A stretch of DNA of 64,000 nucleotides from Danxiaibacter flavus (GTDB lineage: Bacteria > Bacteroidota > Bacteroidia > Chitinophagales > Chitinophagaceae). A program made the position numbers and the translations under genes. Position 1 is the first letter of the stretch. The number at the start of each line of letters is the position of its first letter. Below are positions 8,475-17,422 of the stretch, piece by piece. The notes under the pieces are model-generated. The model ran no database searches. It was not told the DNA's origin and saw only the letters and a list, made by a program, of their open reading frames with translations. The stretch covers positions 512,367 through 576,366 of the forward strand of contig NZ_JAULBC010000005.1 in NCBI RefSeq assembly GCF_041060425.1. The letters run 5' to 3'.

Positions 8475-11290
8475 TGGCTGATTGGTTGAAATACTTTTTA
8501 CTGCTTTTGCTGATCGTAGTTTTCCCCGCTGTGCAGGCTGCTACGATCAAAGGCGAAGTGGTGGACAAAACAAACAGAACACCTGTTGCCGGCGCTACGA
8601 TCCGGATTATTGAAAATAACAAGGTCGTTATTAGCGATCAGAATGGTTTTTTTTCGTTCCGGAATGTACCAATAGCAACATATCATATTTATGCTACAGC
8701 TGTCGGATATCAACCCGACAGCTTTTCTATTTCTGTACAAGCGGAAAAACAGCTTGCACTGCATTTGGCATTACAACCCATTGTACATGCGCTCAACGAG
8801 GTATCGGTAACTACAGCGATAGATCCCGGCACAGAACAGTATTCCCGGCAACAGGAGCAACGGTCGGTCCCCCTTGTGAATAGCCTTTCACGGCAGTCAA
8901 TTGTGCGTTCTTCAGATCTTACCATGGCTGATGTGCTGCAACGCGCCAGTGGGGTATCTTTATCAGCTAACGAAAGCGGTGCATCTACGCGCGCCATCAT
9001 TCGTGGAATGGATAGCAAATACAGTTACACTGCCATCAATGGTATTCCTTTACCTAGTCCTGATGACCGCAGCCGTTATGTAGCCCTCGACCTGTTTCCG
9101 GCCAATATGATCGAGCGGCTGGAAGTGTACAAAACCCTTACGCCCGGCATGCCCGGCGATGCCATTGGCGGGTTGATGAACATTGTAACGCGGCAGGTGC
9201 CTGCAGCGGAACAGTTTTCAGTCCGGCTGGCAACGGGTTATGATCAGTTGTTTTTTCAGCGTCAGTATTTAACGTTCAACAGCAATGTAATAGAGCGTCA
9301 ATCGCCCTATGAAAAATATGGCGACGGCCATTATGCACAGGGAACAGATTTTACAAAAGACAATTTATCCTTTCATCAAAAACACCCGTTGCCCAATATG
9401 CAGGGTGATATATGGTGGGGCAAAAAATTTTTAAAGCAGAAGCTGGGTATTGTAGCGGAAGCAGGTATGCAAAACATGCAACAGGGTTCTAACAGTTTTC
9501 TCATTGTGCAGAACAACGAGCCACAGTTAAACAACGTGCCCGGTATAACTGATTTTACACAACGGCATTATTCTATCAGCAGTTTTCGCACTTATTTTTA
9601 TACGGCGGCTGATTACCGCTTCAATGCAACCAACAGTATCCGGCTCGACCAGTTTTATACCGCCAAAAAGGATAATGAAGCACGCGACTGGGTAGATACC
9701 AGCCTGGCCGAAGGTCGCAGTGGTCCGGGCACAGGACGAATAGCTTTTTCTCAACGCTCGCGCCAGCACCTGCAATCGTTATATCATCTCAATCTGCAGG
9801 GAGTGCATACGCTAAGCACTGCATGGAAGCTCAACTGGTATGCTGTTTATTCGCATGCTTACGGCAGCTATCCGGACTGGGCTGAGCTTACTGCAAATAC
9901 CGGCCGCATTAAAGGTGCAGACGATGTGGTGTACCAAACACCTGTACTGCTGGCGCCCTTGAACAGGATCTGGTTACACAACACAGAAAATGAAAAAGAC
10001 CTCTCCGCAAAACTGAACTATGTGCCTGCAGTTTTCAGAAACAGCCTTTCTGTTACAGGGGGAACACTGCTGCAATACCGCAACAGGAGTAATTTCTTCA
10101 ATGAATACTTTTTTAATCCTGCCTATACCGACTCAACCGGGCAGCCTTTCACGAATATTTATGATGCACAATGGTACAATAATAACGGCCCGCAAAATCC
10201 TTTAGGCAATACCAATACGCCCGGCACATATACGGCTAAAGAAAACATCTCCGCTTTTTTTGCAGAAGCCAACATTCATATCAAACAGCTGGATATTGTT
10301 ACCGGCCTGCGCAATGAACACACGCTTCAACTATTGAATGCTGTGGCAGCGCCTACTGATAATACGGGGAATGAAGTAAAGGTGGATTATTACGACTGGT
10401 TACCTTCAATGCACGTACGGTATGCACTTACACCGAAACAGGCGGTGCGTGTTTCCTATTACAAAGCCATTAGCAGGCCGGCTTTGTACGATCTCACCTT
10501 CTTTAATATGAATTATGATGATTACACCATTGCCGGTAATCCCTTCTTACAACACACCATAGCCGATAACTTTGACCTGCGTTATGAATTATATGCGCCC
10601 GGACTCCTGGATGTGTTGCAGGTGACTGCTTTTTACAAGCACATCAATCATCCCTATGAAAAAACTTTACTGAATGCAGGTGATACTTTATATCCCTTAC
10701 CCAGCGGTGCGCTGAGCTACACACCCGCGACCAAAATAACAGAGCAGCTGCGCAATTTTGGCAAAGCACAGAACTATGGTTTAGAACTTAGTGTCGTAAA
10801 AAATATAAGCAACTTCAGCATTACGGGTAATTATACATTTACGGTATCGCAAATCAACCAGAATAAAAAATACAAGCAGCGCGAAGACCCGCATGATGTT
10901 TCTTCCGACATTATTACCGTTACCAGGCAACAGCAACGCCCGTTGCAGGGACAGTCTGCTCACCTGGCCAACCTGAATATCAGTTACAGGGCGCCCCGCA
11001 TCGGCTGGACGGGACAGCTAACCGGCATCTATACCGGCAAGCGTATTGAAGATGTATCGGGATGGTATGATTTAGACAGCTGGCAGAAAGGTTATACCAT
11101 CCTCAATTTTTCAATGGAAAAAACCTTTCATCGCCATTGGCGTGCTTTTATGCGGATCAGCAACTTGCTTAATGCGGGCCGCACAGTATATCTCAACAGC
11201 GCTCCCGCATCGGGTCTGCCCGGGCAAAGCGATAAGGACAAAACGATTATACAGCAAACGGAAAACTACAGACAAATGTGGTTGGGGTAG
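8474..11290 (+). CDS. TonB-dependent outer-membrane receptor
   Basis: This is a 938-residue protein with a signal peptide. A carboxypeptidase-regulatory-like domain follows at residues ~22-110 (IKGEVVDKTNRTPVAGATIRI). A plug domain spans ~150-240 (MADVLQRASGVSLS...RAIIRGM...NGIPLPSPD...GDAIGGLMNIVTR), and the rest is a 22-strand-type beta-barrel rich in aromatic residues. Such receptors import substrates across the outer membrane with energy from TonB. It ends ...QMWLG without the usual terminal phenylalanine. The start overlaps the previous stop by one base. With the upstream phosphoesterase it probably takes up a product of that enzyme. No SusD-like partner is present. Confidence 0.9.
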   Translation: MADWLKYFLLLLLIVVFPAVQAATIKGEVVDKTNRTPVAGATIRIIENNKVVISDQNGFFSFRNVPIATYHIYATAVGYQPDSFSISVQAEKQLALHLALQPIVHALNEVSVTTAIDPGTEQYSRQQEQRSVPLVNSLSRQSIVRSSDLTMADVLQRASGVSLSANESGASTRAIIRGMDSKYSYTAINGIPLPSPDDRSRYVALDLFPANMIERLEVYKTLTPGMPGDAIGGLMNIVTRQVPAAEQFSVRLATGYDQLFFQRQYLTFNSNVIERQSPYEKYGDGHYAQGTDFTKDNLSFHQKHPLPNMQGDIWWGKKFLKQKLGIVAEAGMQNMQQGSNSFLIVQNNEPQLNNVPGITDFTQRHYSISSFRTYFYTAADYRFNATNSIRLDQFYTAKKDNEARDWVDTSLAEGRSGPGTGRIAFSQRSRQHLQSLYHLNLQGVHTLSTAWKLNWYAVYSHAYGSYPDWAELTANTGRIKGADDVVYQTPVLLAPLNRIWLHNTENEKDLSAKLNYVPAVFRNSLSVTGGTLLQYRNRSNFFNEYFFNPAYTDSTGQPFTNIYDAQWYNNNGPQNPLGNTNTPGTYTAKENISAFFAEANIHIKQLDIVTGLRNEHTLQLLNAVAAPTDNTGNEVKVDYYDWLPSMHVRYALTPKQAVRVSYYKAISRPALYDLTFFNMNYDDYTIAGNPFLQHTIADNFDLRYELYAPGLLDVLQVTAFYKHINHPYEKTLLNAGDTLYPLPSGALSYTPATKITEQLRNFGKAQNYGLELSVVKNISNFSITGNYTFTVSQINQNKKYKQREDPHDVSSDIITVTRQQQRPLQGQSAHLANLNISYRAPRIGWTGQLTGIYTGKRIEDVSGWYDLDSWQKGYTILNFSMEKTFHRHWRAFMRISNLLNAGRTVYLNSAPASGLPGQSDKDKTIIQQTENYRQMWLG

Positions 11291-11353
11291 AATACAGGTT
11301 ATAAGCTAAATAAGGGCGAAAAGAAGGTTTTCGCCAATAAACTCTGTGAAAAT

Positions 11354-11920
11354 CTACTTGTGTACTTTCAGATTTGTAAACTTGCCCTCAGTTATCACTG
11401 CTTGTCCTTTTTTAATAGGGTATCGATCATCAGTAAACTTTGCAGAAAATGTACCGTCGGCCATACCGTTATGCACTTTAGATATCGTCACTGTGTAGAA
11501 GTCGCCAGGCCACGTGCTGTAACTAATGTTCCAAAACTTACCATCTCCTGGAAAAAAATCTTTGGTGATTCGATACTGAAAAGTATAAGTCGTTTCATTA
11601 AGAGAGTCACCGGGTACTGCCAGGTTTAAATAATCCCTTCTATAGACGGTATCGACTTGGGTTACTTTTCGGGCAAAAATTGAATACCCGCTTTTGTAAT
11701 TAGGGTCTTTCGATGTAAACTTGGCCAAGGCTGCGCCAATTGTGTCATTTTCTGTCAGAGAACCATTCCATTGAATCAAGGAGTCGTTCATTTTGAAGCT
11801 AAAAGTTGTTTCATCTATAGCCTGTTGTGGAAGATCAACTGTGTTTTCAAGTGGATCAATTGACTTTTGACATCCACAAAATAGAACTAAGGCCAAAAGA
11901 GTCAAGGTTGTGCCATTCAT
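11354..11920 (-). CDS. Hypothetical lipoprotein
   Basis: I chose the ATG at 11920 because the protein then opens with a signal peptide (MNGTTLTLLALVLFCGC) whose lipobox cysteine is residue 17; a longer frame to 11971 would bury it. The 188-residue product has a beta-rich body with an IQWNGS motif and a C-terminal half like small Bacteroidota surface lipoproteins of unknown function. It stands alone, convergent with the TonB receptor, and lies ~110 bp from the tRNA-Leu terminator at the prophage border. Confidence 0.65.
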   Translation of the reverse strand: MNGTTLTLLALVLFCGCQKSIDPLENTVDLPQQAIDETTFSFKMNDSLIQWNGSLTENDTIGAALAKFTSKDPNYKSGYSIFARKVTQVDTVYRRDYLNLAVPGDSLNETTYTFQYRITKDFFPGDGKFWNISYSTWPGDFYTVTISKVHNGMADGTFSAKFTDDRYPIKKGQAVITEGKFTNLKVHK

Positions 11921-12027
11921 AGTGTAGCGGTTTTTTGAGGGCGCGAAAGTAAGGAAGCAAAATGATATCAAAAAGAAAGGTCCAAATTTATTCGCTGAGA
12001 CGGATTAGATTCCGCAACTATGAAATG

Positions 12028-12062
12028 AAAAAGCCTGTAAATCAATGTTTTACAGGCTTTTT
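12028..12062 (-). terminator. Original tRNA-Leu terminator, cut off by the prophage
   Basis: A 14-bp perfect stem (AAAAAGCCTGTAAA and its complement) with a 7-base loop, A-rich on one side and T-rich on the other, works on either strand. It sits just outside the left att copy. In the empty chromosome it would lie directly after the 3' end of minus-strand tRNA-Leu, so it is the ancestral tRNA terminator, now 46 kb away. Confidence 0.75.
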
Positions 12063-12064
12063 TT

Positions 12065-12081
12065 GTGCCCAAGACTGGATT
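12065..12081. other. Prophage left attachment site
   Basis: GTGCCCAAGACTGGATT is repeated exactly at 58514-58530, where it forms the 3' end of tRNA-Leu(GAG). Both copies point the same way, as attL and attR must. Identity stops after 17 bp on both sides. The full span between them carries a whole phage gene set and ends with an integrase. Confidence 0.85.
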
Positions 12082-12416
12082 TTTAAATATTTGAAATACA
12101 GATAGTTACGCTGTTTGACAGTCATCCGACAGACATTAAAAGAAGTAACCTCCGCCAATGATTAACAGCAGCAAAGACAAGGAACAAAAGCAAATAATTA
12201 ATCGGTTATTATAGATAATCTTCAACAAAAATTGCAAATGGCAGGAAATTTTCCAAACTGGTTTCGATACTTTTCTGATTGCGGAAACCATCGACTTAGG
12301 GAAAAGAAGAAAACCCGCTGAATCTTTTATGGAAGATGATGTTTTTAATGTTCCGATATAACCCTTTTTATGAAAAATATCGGGCTTTAAAAATTGTTTA
12401 AAAAAATCAATGAACT
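12082..12416. other. Gene-free left end of the prophage
   Basis: This is 335 bp of AT-rich DNA with only frames shorter than 30 codons. A weak hairpin (CCGATAT / ATATCGG at 12353-12383) precedes the first gene. It may hold a promoter for the left-end genes; I could not identify a clear -7 box. Confidence 0.4.
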
Positions 12417-12623
12417 ATGAGGGTTAAAAGTTACGCTGTATTTTTCTTAAAAACCCTTATGCTAATAGACTTGGGAATACCTTTAGTTCTCGCGATTCTT
12501 GCGGCCGTTGGGATGCGTTATTGGGCTAACCTGACGACACCCGCTACCATTCTAATGCTTTTAATCTTTTATGCAATATTTCTAGCTTTGTTTAGACTTT
12601 TTAAACCCCAAAAAAAATCATGA
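12417..12623 (+). CDS. Small two-helix membrane protein
   Basis: This 68-residue protein has two hydrophobic segments (residues ~11-31 and ~42-59) and a basic C-terminus ending in QKKS. It is the first gene inside attL, one base before the following lipoprotein gene, so the two are probably co-transcribed. It has no recognisable family. The position at the phage end, outside the structural operon, suggests an accessory or lysogenic-conversion gene. Confidence 0.55.
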   Translation: MRVKSYAVFFLKTLMLIDLGIPLVLAILAAVGMRYWANLTTPATILMLLIFYAIFLALFRLFKPQKKS

Positions 12624-12624
12624 T

Positions 12625-13284
12625 ATGTTGTTTAAAAATAACTACTGGACAGCTGTGATCATAGCATTGTTCCTACTAGTCTCATGTAGTACATCAAAAA
12701 AAGCGGCTCGTTACATTCCCGGAAGTGGCTTTTTGGCCCACAATGAGCAACCCGACACTTCTTATGGCGCCACGGGCTACATTTTAATTCCGAAATCAAT
12801 GCAAACTGATTCTTCCAGATTATTAAAAATAGCTGAGACTTATCGGTCAATGTTTTATGATGTTAACAGTTTTGATAAGATCACTGTTAAAAAGAAGGAA
12901 ATTTTAATTACCTATTGGCTTACTTACGAGCATTTTACTAATCAAACGGCTCCTTCAGCTCGTCAGATGATCGTTAATTATGACTATTATCGAGCCTCCC
13001 CGATTATAGCAAAATTAGATTTGAAAGAAAGCGATGGACCTTTTTTAATCGCCAGCCGACCTGACATGTTAACTTTTGACGAACCCGAAATTTTGGTTCT
13101 GAAATTAGCGCCGTATGCCGATGATGAGATACCACGTGCGTTTCAAGTCTATAAAGAACGATTGACATCTACGGGAGAACCATGGGATAAGCGTTTCACA
13201 TTGGAATATTTTAGGGCAGGACTTCGCAATGCTGCGATCTATGCGGGAGATAACTTGTTAAATGTTGTCTGGCCCAAAAAATAA
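12625..13284 (+). CDS. Hypothetical lipoprotein, prophage accessory gene
   Basis: This 219-residue protein has an N-terminal signal peptide with lipobox LVSC (Cys near residue 21), so it is likely membrane-anchored on the periplasmic side. The mature part is mixed alpha/beta with no familiar motif. It follows the small membrane protein by one base and precedes another unknown gene. An exported lipoprotein at a phage end could alter the lysogen's surface, for instance by blocking superinfection; that is inference. Confidence 0.6.
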   Translation: MLFKNNYWTAVIIALFLLVSCSTSKKAARYIPGSGFLAHNEQPDTSYGATGYILIPKSMQTDSSRLLKIAETYRSMFYDVNSFDKITVKKKEILITYWLTYEHFTNQTAPSARQMIVNYDYYRASPIIAKLDLKESDGPFLIASRPDMLTFDEPEILVLKLAPYADDEIPRAFQVYKERLTSTGEPWDKRFTLEYFRAGLRNAAIYAGDNLLNVVWPKK

Positions 13285-13325
13285 AGGAAGCCAAAAATTA
13301 TCAGCATTTGAAAACTAAAGTTTTA

Positions 13326-13880
13326 ATGTCACGAGATTATAAGAAAATAGCCCGCAATATGCTGATAGATAAAGTAATCGATCAAATGGCAATGCGACAT
13401 GAATCTTTTGTGATCCATATTGCTAAGCGAGAAGCTAAAAATATAATTGACTCCTACTTTAAGAAAATGGCTGTTGAAGGTAGGACGTCAATGAATAAAA
13501 AGGAGCGTCTAATTACATTTGAGATAAATATGCTCGTAGATGAAATACCGTGGATACTAAGGGAGGAAGGCTTGACGGAAGATCATCCTTCGGGAAAAGA
13601 TAATTTTACACTTTCTGAGATAGGGAGAGAAGCAAAACGAATGAAAGGGTATTCGAGTTATCTGAAAGTAAAGCGTAGAAAAAAGTTTTTGAAAAATTTT
13701 GAAAAAGGATTTACAACTTGGATATTCCCAATATTGTCTGTTTATGGGGCATTTGCTTCTACCGTCGCTAACTGCAATCATCCTGAACAAAAAAGCAAGA
13801 TGCCTGTCGATTCAATAAGGCATAGAACGCCTCCCCCACCCCCAAACATTGCTGATTCTAATACTATAGATAGTTTATAG
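13326..13880 (+). CDS. Unknown protein with one C-terminal membrane segment
   Basis: The product has 184 residues from the ATG at 13326; a TTG at 13308 would add six residues. The first ~125 residues are charged and helical. A hydrophobic stretch (TWIFPILSVYGAFAST) follows, then a proline-rich tail containing PPPPP. There is no known family. It is the third of the left-end genes; after its stop comes a promoter-like box and the terminase operon. Confidence 0.5.
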   Translation: MSRDYKKIARNMLIDKVIDQMAMRHESFVIHIAKREAKNIIDSYFKKMAVEGRTSMNKKERLITFEINMLVDEIPWILREEGLTEDHPSGKDNFTLSEIGREAKRMKGYSSYLKVKRRKKFLKNFEKGFTTWIFPILSVYGAFASTVANCNHPEQKSKMPVDSIRHRTPPPPPNIADSNTIDSL

Positions 13881-13952
13881 GCCACTTTCTTTCAGAAATG
13901 CTCGCATTGACTTAATATTTAATCTAAAAGATTATATAATGATTATAAAGAT

Positions 13953-13960
13953 TATTTTTG
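13953..13960 (+). promoter_or_regulatory. Candidate late promoter before terminase
   Basis: TATTTTTG fits the Bacteroidota -7 consensus TAnnTTTG, and the terminase small-subunit ATG lies 20 bp downstream. The surrounding 11-mer GATTATTTTTG recurs exactly at 27832-27842 and with one change at 16269-16279. No clear -33 TTTG is seen. Confidence 0.5.
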
Positions 13961-13979
13961 TGGGAATTGCAACTATTTT

Positions 13980-14465
13980 ATGAGTCTAACAGGGAGAGAA
14001 GAGAAATTCTGCCAGGAATACGTTAAGAAGCTTGATAAGACCAAGGCTGCGATTGCTGCCGGCTATTCGAAAAAGACAGCGAGACAGATTGGCTACCAGA
14101 ACTTCACAAAAGTTCACATTACAGACCGCATCCGGGAAATTCAGGAGGAACTGCGGGAAAAATCCGGCATAACCGAGCATGCCATCTTAACTGAGCTGGC
14201 AGCCTTGGCATTCTGGGATATTGGTGATTTTATAAAGGAGGGGAATACTATCCAGGACCTCACTAAAATGACAAAGCCCAAACGAAAGCCGGTCATAGGA
14301 ATGAAAGTTACTGAGCGCTTTTTGGAAGATGGAACTCGCCAGATCACTACTGAATTAAAGATGGCAGACAAGCGTGGAGCGTTGGTTGACCTCGGTAGAC
14401 ACTTGGGTGTATTCGAAAAAGACAACGAGCAGCAGTCTATAAAAATCAGTATCAAAAGAAAATAG
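13980..14465 (+). CDS. terS: Terminase small subunit
   Basis: This 161-residue protein opens with LTGREEKFCQEYVKKLDKTKAAIAAGYS, the helix-turn-helix signature of phage terminase small subunits. A DNA-binding N-terminus is followed by a helical oligomerisation region and a charged tail ending KISIKRK that may contact the large subunit. It recognises the packaging site and recruits the large subunit, which is encoded 430 bp further on. It is the first gene of the structural operon. Confidence 0.88.
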   Translation: MSLTGREEKFCQEYVKKLDKTKAAIAAGYSKKTARQIGYQNFTKVHITDRIREIQEELREKSGITEHAILTELAALAFWDIGDFIKEGNTIQDLTKMTKPKRKPVIGMKVTERFLEDGTRQITTELKMADKRGALVDLGRHLGVFEKDNEQQSIKISIKRK

Positions 14466-14466
14466 T

Positions 14467-14889
14467 ATGAGCAAAACAAAGTACTTCGATCACTTTACCG
14501 ACGACGAAATAGTTGACACAGTTCATGAACGTGGGTTTTCCTTGTTTACCGATGCTTTTCGTCATTTGTGGCTACTCATTCAGTTTTGGCGAATGCCTGC
14601 TTTAGCTGGCCATTCTATTTATGAGCCTCGTTATTTGTTTCAATGGGCCGCGAGATGTTTTCAAATCATCTTTTCTAAAAAGGATCAGCACACCTATCGA
14701 ATTCAACGTGCCATTAAAGTTGCGAGGACTCAACTCTTAGGATGGGCTATGCTTAGCTTGTTTCTATTGATCCTCTTTTCGTTTATGGCCTATGACATTG
14801 GAATTATCAAGTCATTTCTTGTTCTAATAATTACTGTCCTGCTTGGCATATTCGTTAAATTTTGCGTGGATAAAATTCTTTGTGAATAG
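14467..14889 (+). CDS. Unknown membrane protein between the terminase genes
   Basis: This 140-residue protein has a polar N-terminal half and two strong transmembrane segments in the C-terminal half (WAMLSLFLLILFSFMAYDI and FLVLIITVLLGIFVKF). It starts one base after the terS stop and ends six bases before terL. A membrane protein inside the terminase module is unusual; such genes are sometimes exclusion factors expressed late. I recognise no family. Confidence 0.6.
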   Translation: MSKTKYFDHFTDDEIVDTVHERGFSLFTDAFRHLWLLIQFWRMPALAGHSIYEPRYLFQWAARCFQIIFSKKDQHTYRIQRAIKVARTQLLGWAMLSLFLLILFSFMAYDIGIIKSFLVLIITVLLGIFVKFCVDKILCE

Positions 14890-14895
14890 GTCCTT

Positions 14896-16245
14896 ATGAT
14901 TGAAATAGATCTGGATAAAGGAGTCTACCTTCAGTGTTATCATCATCTTTTGGATGAGAGCGATAATCCGGATGAGTTTATTGATATTGAATTCATCTGG
15001 GGCGGCCGCGATTCTGGTAAAAGCCAATTTGTAGCACAAAAGCTTTTAGAAGATTCAATGGCATTGGATTACTTCCGGTGCATTTTAATCAAGGAAACGC
15101 ATGAATCCATCAAGGATGCCCAGTGGCAGATGATAAAGGACATTGCCGAAGATTGGGGTGTCGATAGCCTATTTAAATTCAACTCTTCCCCGCTTGCAAT
15201 TACCTGCATCAACAACAATCGCTTTCTTACCCGCGGCCTTAACCAACCAGGTAGGATCCGTTCAATCAGTAATCCATCGCATGCGTGGGTGGAGGAAGGT
15301 AACCAAATTACTGAAGAAGGTTTTATTACATTGCTAACATCTCTGCGAAGTAATAAAGGCAGGGTAAAGCTTTGGTTCACGTTCAACCCAGAGGCCAAAA
15401 CTGCGGACTTTAATGACTTCTGGTTGTATCGCGTATTCTTTACCAAGTATGCGCCGCTTCTTAACTTTATTGGCACATTTGTTATCAAGGTGCCTGGCAA
15501 AAAGGATATTACGCTGAGGTACAGATCGACGCACGTTACTTATCATGACAACCCATACGTTACTGATCAGCGTAAAGCATTCCATGAGAGCCTGAAAGAA
15601 AGCAATTATTATTGGTACCAGGTATTTACACTCGGCCTTTGGGGTAATCAGCCAAATGAGAATCCATGGGCATTCGCATTCCGGAGAGAGAAGCATGTTG
15701 GATCCTGTCATCTCAATCGTTCGGAGATTGTGTACCTATGCTTTGACTTTAACCGCAATCCATTATGCTGCTCGGTCATTCAGCATTATAATGACACGAT
15801 TTATGTCCTTGAGACTATCAAGCTCCCTAAAAGTGGTATAGATGCCATGTGCAGCTATATCCTGGTTAATTATCCTGGCTGTCTATATATGGTCACTGGT
15901 GACTATAGCGGCAAGGCAGAGAGCTCATTGCAGCAAGAGCAACTGACGCATTACAAGCTAATAAAACATTATTTAACCCTCAGTGACGGCCAGATAAAGG
16001 TTATTCCCAACCCGCGACTACATAAAAACGCTGTACACGTAAACAGCATTCTCGCATATTATAAAGTGATCATTGATGCAGTAAAAGGCAAGCCTCTGAT
16101 TTATGACATGGAAAACGTTCAGAAAAGAGCAGACGGTACCATCGTTAAAGAAGACCGTGACGATCCGGCGCAGCAAGCTGACGCCCTTGATACCTTCAGG
16201 TACTTCTGCAATACCTTTCTGAATTGGTTTAAGCCGGTTGTTTAA
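14896..16245 (+). CDS. terL: Terminase large subunit
   Basis: This 449-residue protein has Walker A motif GGRDSGKS at residues 36-43. HAWVEEGNQI near residue 130 is the Walker B/catalytic glutamate region. Nuclease-domain aspartates lie in LCFDFNRNP near residue 284 and in TGDYSGKAE. The end ...DPAQQADALDTFRYF is typical of PBSX-type large terminases. It is the ATP-driven motor and nuclease that packages DNA into the prohead through the portal, whose gene lies unusually far off, at 24060. Confidence 0.93.
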   Translation: MIEIDLDKGVYLQCYHHLLDESDNPDEFIDIEFIWGGRDSGKSQFVAQKLLEDSMALDYFRCILIKETHESIKDAQWQMIKDIAEDWGVDSLFKFNSSPLAITCINNNRFLTRGLNQPGRIRSISNPSHAWVEEGNQITEEGFITLLTSLRSNKGRVKLWFTFNPEAKTADFNDFWLYRVFFTKYAPLLNFIGTFVIKVPGKKDITLRYRSTHVTYHDNPYVTDQRKAFHESLKESNYYWYQVFTLGLWGNQPNENPWAFAFRREKHVGSCHLNRSEIVYLCFDFNRNPLCCSVIQHYNDTIYVLETIKLPKSGIDAMCSYILVNYPGCLYMVTGDYSGKAESSLQQEQLTHYKLIKHYLTLSDGQIKVIPNPRLHKNAVHVNSILAYYKVIIDAVKGKPLIYDMENVQKRADGTIVKEDRDDPAQQADALDTFRYFCNTFLNWFKPVV

Positions 16246-16271
16246 AAAGATTAAAATATTATCATTTGGAT

Positions 16272-16279
16272 TATATTTG
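16272..16279 (+). promoter_or_regulatory. Candidate promoter after terL
   Basis: TATATTTG fits the TAnnTTTG -7 box and lies within GATTATATTTG, one change from the boxes at 13950 and 27832. The next ATG (16284) is only four bases away, so a transcript from here would be nearly leaderless for that gene. Confidence 0.35.
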
Positions 16280-16283
16280 TCTT

Positions 16284-16601
16284 ATGAAAGAATTGCTCCT
16301 ATACAGTCTGATCATCGTACTAAAGAACACAACGGCCTATATGCTATTTAAACAGGGCATGTTGCTGGGGAGGATTCGCATTGCATCGGCCAACTTTCTT
16401 GACAAGATATTCGACTGGAAAACAAGTCGTGTGGTGCAAAAGCCATTATGGGATTGCCTGATATGTATGTCAAGCATATGGACAGTCTTCTGGATGGCTT
16501 TGGATGGCAAAACCAACGTTTTTGCATATCTAAACACTATGCTCATCGTTGGAGGTTTTGCTGCAATCATAACCTCCTTAATTGAAGAACATGTCGACTG
16601 A
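16284..16601 (+). CDS. Small membrane protein with WDCLICMSSIW motif
   Basis: I use the ATG at 16284; a TTG at 16266 would place the start upstream of the promoter-like box. The 105-residue product has an N-terminal helix, a central motif PLWDCLICMSSIW and two C-terminal hydrophobic segments. The CxxC-aromatic motif recalls DUF1360-type membrane proteins, but the match is loose. It overlaps the next gene by 11 bp and belongs to the late operon. Confidence 0.55.
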   Translation: MKELLLYSLIIVLKNTTAYMLFKQGMLLGRIRIASANFLDKIFDWKTSRVVQKPLWDCLICMSSIWTVFWMALDGKTNVFAYLNTMLIVGGFAAIITSLIEEHVD

Positions 16602-16833
16602 AGAGCTTATAAACCAGGGTTGGAAAAAGTACTATGAGTGCAATTGTTCAGGCGGTATAAAGCAATATTTCAAAAACGAGCAGTTTAATGGCTTCGAGGT
16701 TTTGATTAAACCAAAAAATCAAGTCTTCAGGCTGCTAAAGAATAATCACCTGGTGGCTGGGCCAGACTGGTTATACAAATTACCGGCAACCATGCAAGAA
16801 TATGGCATTTGGTCTCCTAAAGAAACTGTTTAA
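16591..16833 (+). CDS. Small phage protein with CNC motif
   Basis: This 80-residue protein is read from the ATG at 16591, which overlaps the previous stop; a TTG nine bases earlier is less likely. It contains ECNCSGGIKQYFKN near the N-terminus and a beta-like core with basic residues. Its end overlaps the tail-chaperone gene by 32 bp. Its size and place just before the chaperone suggest a tail-related role, but no family is recognised. Confidence 0.55.
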   Translation: MSTEELINQGWKKYYECNCSGGIKQYFKNEQFNGFEVLIKPKNQVFRLLKNNHLVAGPDWLYKLPATMQEYGIWSPKETV

Positions 16834-17422
16834 GCCAAAACAGAATTTTCCCAATTCCAAACACATTATCGAATATGCCTTCACCTGTGGAGGTATTGAT
16901 TATTATCAGTTCCAAGACATTTTTAATCTGCCCTATCACCGTGGATTGCAGGCGCTTGTTTACTACCGCGAGGTAAGCCTGAACATATCTGCGGAAGATC
17001 TGATCAAACACACTGAGGCAGTTCGCGAAAGTCTGTCAGTCAACGCTAAGGCTGGAACAATTGATATACACAAAGCATTTTTGCTAAACGAACAGCTGGC
17101 AGTTCGTGCTAAGCTTCCTCCTGACACGGACCTACTCTATAAGCTTGCTTCTGTCGTTTACTTCGATAAAAACGAAAAGCCAGAGACTTACGAATTTAAT
17201 TATGGCGCCAAGAAAATTGAGCACTGGAAGAAACACTCCGATGTCAAGGATTTTTTTTTGCAAACGCCTATACAGGAGTTGCTGCCATTTTTGAAAGAGT
17301 ACGGCGAAAATATAAACAGCTATCAAGCGATACTCGAACAGGCAAAGACAGAACATTCGGCAAACATGTCGGGAAACTTATTGCTGAAACGGAAGAAAGT
17401 ATCGAACGGCAAATTGAAATAG
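16802..17422 (+). CDS. Tail assembly chaperone, short form (gpG-like)
   Basis: This 206-residue helical protein lies directly before the tape-measure gene, where long-tailed phages encode a pair of tail chaperones through a -1 frameshift. The zero-frame product is conserved-looking up to ~residue 150 (SDVKDFF), where a run of nine T begins. After that point the two reading frames both stay open. The assignment rests on position, frame arrangement and size; the sequence itself is not one I recognise. Confidence 0.6.
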   Translation: MAFGLLKKLFKPKQNFPNSKHIIEYAFTCGGIDYYQFQDIFNLPYHRGLQALVYYREVSLNISAEDLIKHTEAVRESLSVNAKAGTIDIHKAFLLNEQLAVRAKLPPDTDLLYKLASVVYFDKNEKPETYEFNYGAKKIEHWKKHSDVKDFFLQTPIQELLPFLKEYGENINSYQAILEQAKTEHSANMSGNLLLKRKKVSNGKLK

